NCBI GenBank assembly: GCA_034687125.1
Contig: JAQGBZ010000275.1
Location: 1 to 64,000, forward strand
Reading direction: 5' to 3'
Origin: Neelides folsomi
Taxonomy: Eukaryota; Arthropoda; Collembola; Neelipleona; Neelidae
Length of the DNA stretch: 64,000 nt
Within the stretch, counting starts at the first letter, position 1; every line of letters starts with the position of its first letter. Position numbers and translations under genes: made by a program. The notes below the pieces were generated by a model. That model made no database searches. It was not told the DNA's origin and worked only from the letters and a program-made list of their open reading frames with translations. This document shows positions 63,001-64,000 of this stretch, piece by piece.

Positions 63001-63647
63001 TCTTCATACAAGTAAATGTTAAATTGGAAAAACTTTTAGTAATAATGAGCATACCGAATGCTTTGTAGCATATAAGTGACTTCCGGAGGTAATCGTTGAT
63101 CTGATAATGTGGACACATCTTCTTGCAGGTATTCAGCAGGTGGTTCAAGGACCTAATGAAATTAAATAAAAAAAATTACCAAATTAGCAAAGAATATTAC
63201 AAAAATTGATATAATTCTATAAGTATACATAAGTAATTCAGATTATAATATAATAGTTAGAAATTATATGTATTTAATAATATGATTAAACCAAATATAT
63301 TACACAAAATTAAGATAACGAATATAATTAATTCAGTAATTATGCTTCACTAGCAGAATGTAATAATGACAATTTAAAAGTTAAGCACAAAGTGGAAAAA
63401 TCCCGAGAATAAAATAACTCTGCGTTGGTTAATATAAAAAGTGTGTGAACCTGCAATGTAGTTGGGAGCGATTCTTTCTTCATCTGGAGGAGTTTCCGTG
63501 TCAGCTTTGAAATCATCTTTTTCTTCTTGCTCGCTCCAGCAGAAATAGAGCGAACTTTCCGAAGCATTTTTCTCCCATAGAAAAGGACCTTATCCCGCTT
63601 GCGGAACCTTGTCTTGGTATTCCCTGGACTTGCTTCACGGACTGCAT
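57067..63647 (-). CDS. PNPLA6: Neuropathy target esterase / PNPLA6-7 (swiss cheese), 5' end outside window
   Basis: Exons 63451-63647, 63055-63152, 62877-62971, 62622-62767, 62137-62440, 62031-62051, 61374-61920, 61032-61287, 60603-60918, 59926-60494, 59721-59840, 59406-59592, 58671-58720 + 58537-58603 or 57839-57952, 57304-57611, 57067-57207; at least 1140 residues. NTE is an ER-anchored lysophospholipase that breaks down phosphatidylcholine and lysophosphatidylcholine. The visible part starts with [19 protein letters not shown]; the membrane anchor must be further upstream. Cyclic-nucleotide-binding-like domains follow ([44 protein letters not shown]...GRGDLVGI). The patatin domain has [17 protein letters not shown] (oxyanion hole), GGVSIGAF (nucleophile Ser) and the Asp motif DGG or DGC. 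The C-terminus has [20 protein letters not shown] and [18 protein letters not shown]6 versus PNPLA7 cannot be separated in an invertebrate. Confidence 0.93.
57839..57952 (-). other. PNPLA6: NTE alternative exon A (DGC version)
   Basis: One 114-base exon encodes [19 protein letters not shown], then [15 protein letters not shown]. Acceptor CAACAG, donor G|GTTTAA. It starts after one borrowed base and ends with one base over, exactly like the exon pair B upstream. It carries the catalytic Asp but has Cys in place of the second Gly of the DGG motif. Confidence 0.85.
58537..58720 (-). other. PNPLA6: NTE alternative exon pair B (DGG version)
   Basis: Two exons (58671-58720, 50 bases; 58537-58603, 67 bases) separated by a 67-base intron encode [17 protein letters not shown] and [16 protein letters not shown], then YVNNLP. 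Together they are 117 bases, one codon longer than exon A, with identical outer phases. This version matches the usual NTE sequence best. Confidence 0.88.
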
Positions 63648-64000
63648 CTGGAATTACAATGAGAGGGGGGAAGGCAATTAAACACTATCCATACAAATCC
63701 ACCTTCATTGTTCTAATTTTCTGACCTACACATTTGAATTTCTAATCAATTGCAAAAGCAAGGAGGAAAACTTGAGAAAACTCATTAAACAATTCAAAAG
63801 GATTATAAATTATAATTATTCACGAAATGATCCATGATTTACAAAAAGGAATTAAAATTGTTAAACAATGGTAAAATACTACAAAAAGTGTTGAGTTATA
63901 AAACATTTTTATCTCGGAAAGATCAAAAAAACTTTTCATTTTCGCATAATACTATTTATTTACTTTAATTATTCAAATCCAAGAAGGATTTTACAATATA
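63648..64000 (-). other. NTE intron extending out of the window
   Basis: The acceptor at 63648-63649 (ATTCCAG) needs an upstream exon ending with one extra base. No such exon was found before the window end, so this stretch is read as intron; the first exon(s) with the membrane anchor lie beyond 64000. Confidence 0.6.

Noticed and set aside
1-64000. tRNA, rRNA or CRISPR features
   Set aside because: No match to tRNA A/B boxes in proper spacing, no rRNA-like GC-rich block, and no regularly spaced repeats; CRISPR is not expected in an animal genome.

Overview
The window is nuclear DNA from an animal, most likely an arthropod. It is AT-rich, its genes are split by many short GT-AG introns (often 60-110 bp), and it carries a small His/Ala/Pro-rich cuticle-type secreted protein, a secreted CUB protein of a kind I know from arthropods, and a TATA plus TCATTC initiator promoter. 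The Cys-type arylamine N-acetyltransferase and the renalase point, weakly, away from flies and toward a non-insect lineage such as springtails or crustaceans; that is inference. No bacterial operon, CRISPR array, rRNA or tRNA gene was seen.

Layout: cuticle peptide (+, 1.9-2.3 kb); TMTC4-like O-mannosyltransferase (-, 2.7-5.8) divergent from tRNA-splicing endonuclease subunit TSEN2 (+, 6.3-7.7); secreted CUB protein (-, 8.4-11.8); a cluster of non-autonomous transposons (12.3-12.9); CCDC97 (+, 13.9-15.0); DEK_C/SWIB chromatin protein (-, 15.6-17.0); renalase (-, 17.3-18.7) divergent from SLC18B1-type MFS transporter (+, 20.4-23.6); arylamine N-acetyltransferase (-, 24.5-25.7); a gene-poor AT-rich gap; a 17-kb, 15-exon scaffold gene with a MYND zinc finger (-, 28.5-45.7); a pogo-like MITE (48.8-49.1); ESCRT-I subunit MVB12 (-, 49.4-51.0) divergent from folylpolyglutamate synthase (+, 53.2-55.8); and the 3' part of a neuropathy-target-esterase/PNPLA6-7 gene (-, 57.1 to beyond the window end).

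Every gene model was built by joining ORF pieces at splice sites and checking that intron phases agree from exon to exon; all twelve models close in frame. The genes are mostly unrelated housekeeping and membrane functions with no visible shared pathway, in the alternating divergent/convergent order usual for compact animal genomes.

The most notable signal is in the NTE/PNPLA gene. The segment encoding the patatin catalytic-Asp motif is present twice in tandem, once as two exons (DGG version) and once as one exon (DGC version). Both have identical flanking phases, so they could be mutually exclusive alternative exons changing the active-site region of the enzyme. Other points of interest are a hAT-type MITE with a perfect 8-bp target duplication and a second, TA-flanked MITE nested in it, a GC-AG intron needed to complete a MYND finger, and an AUG-less open leader upstream of the FPGS start codon.
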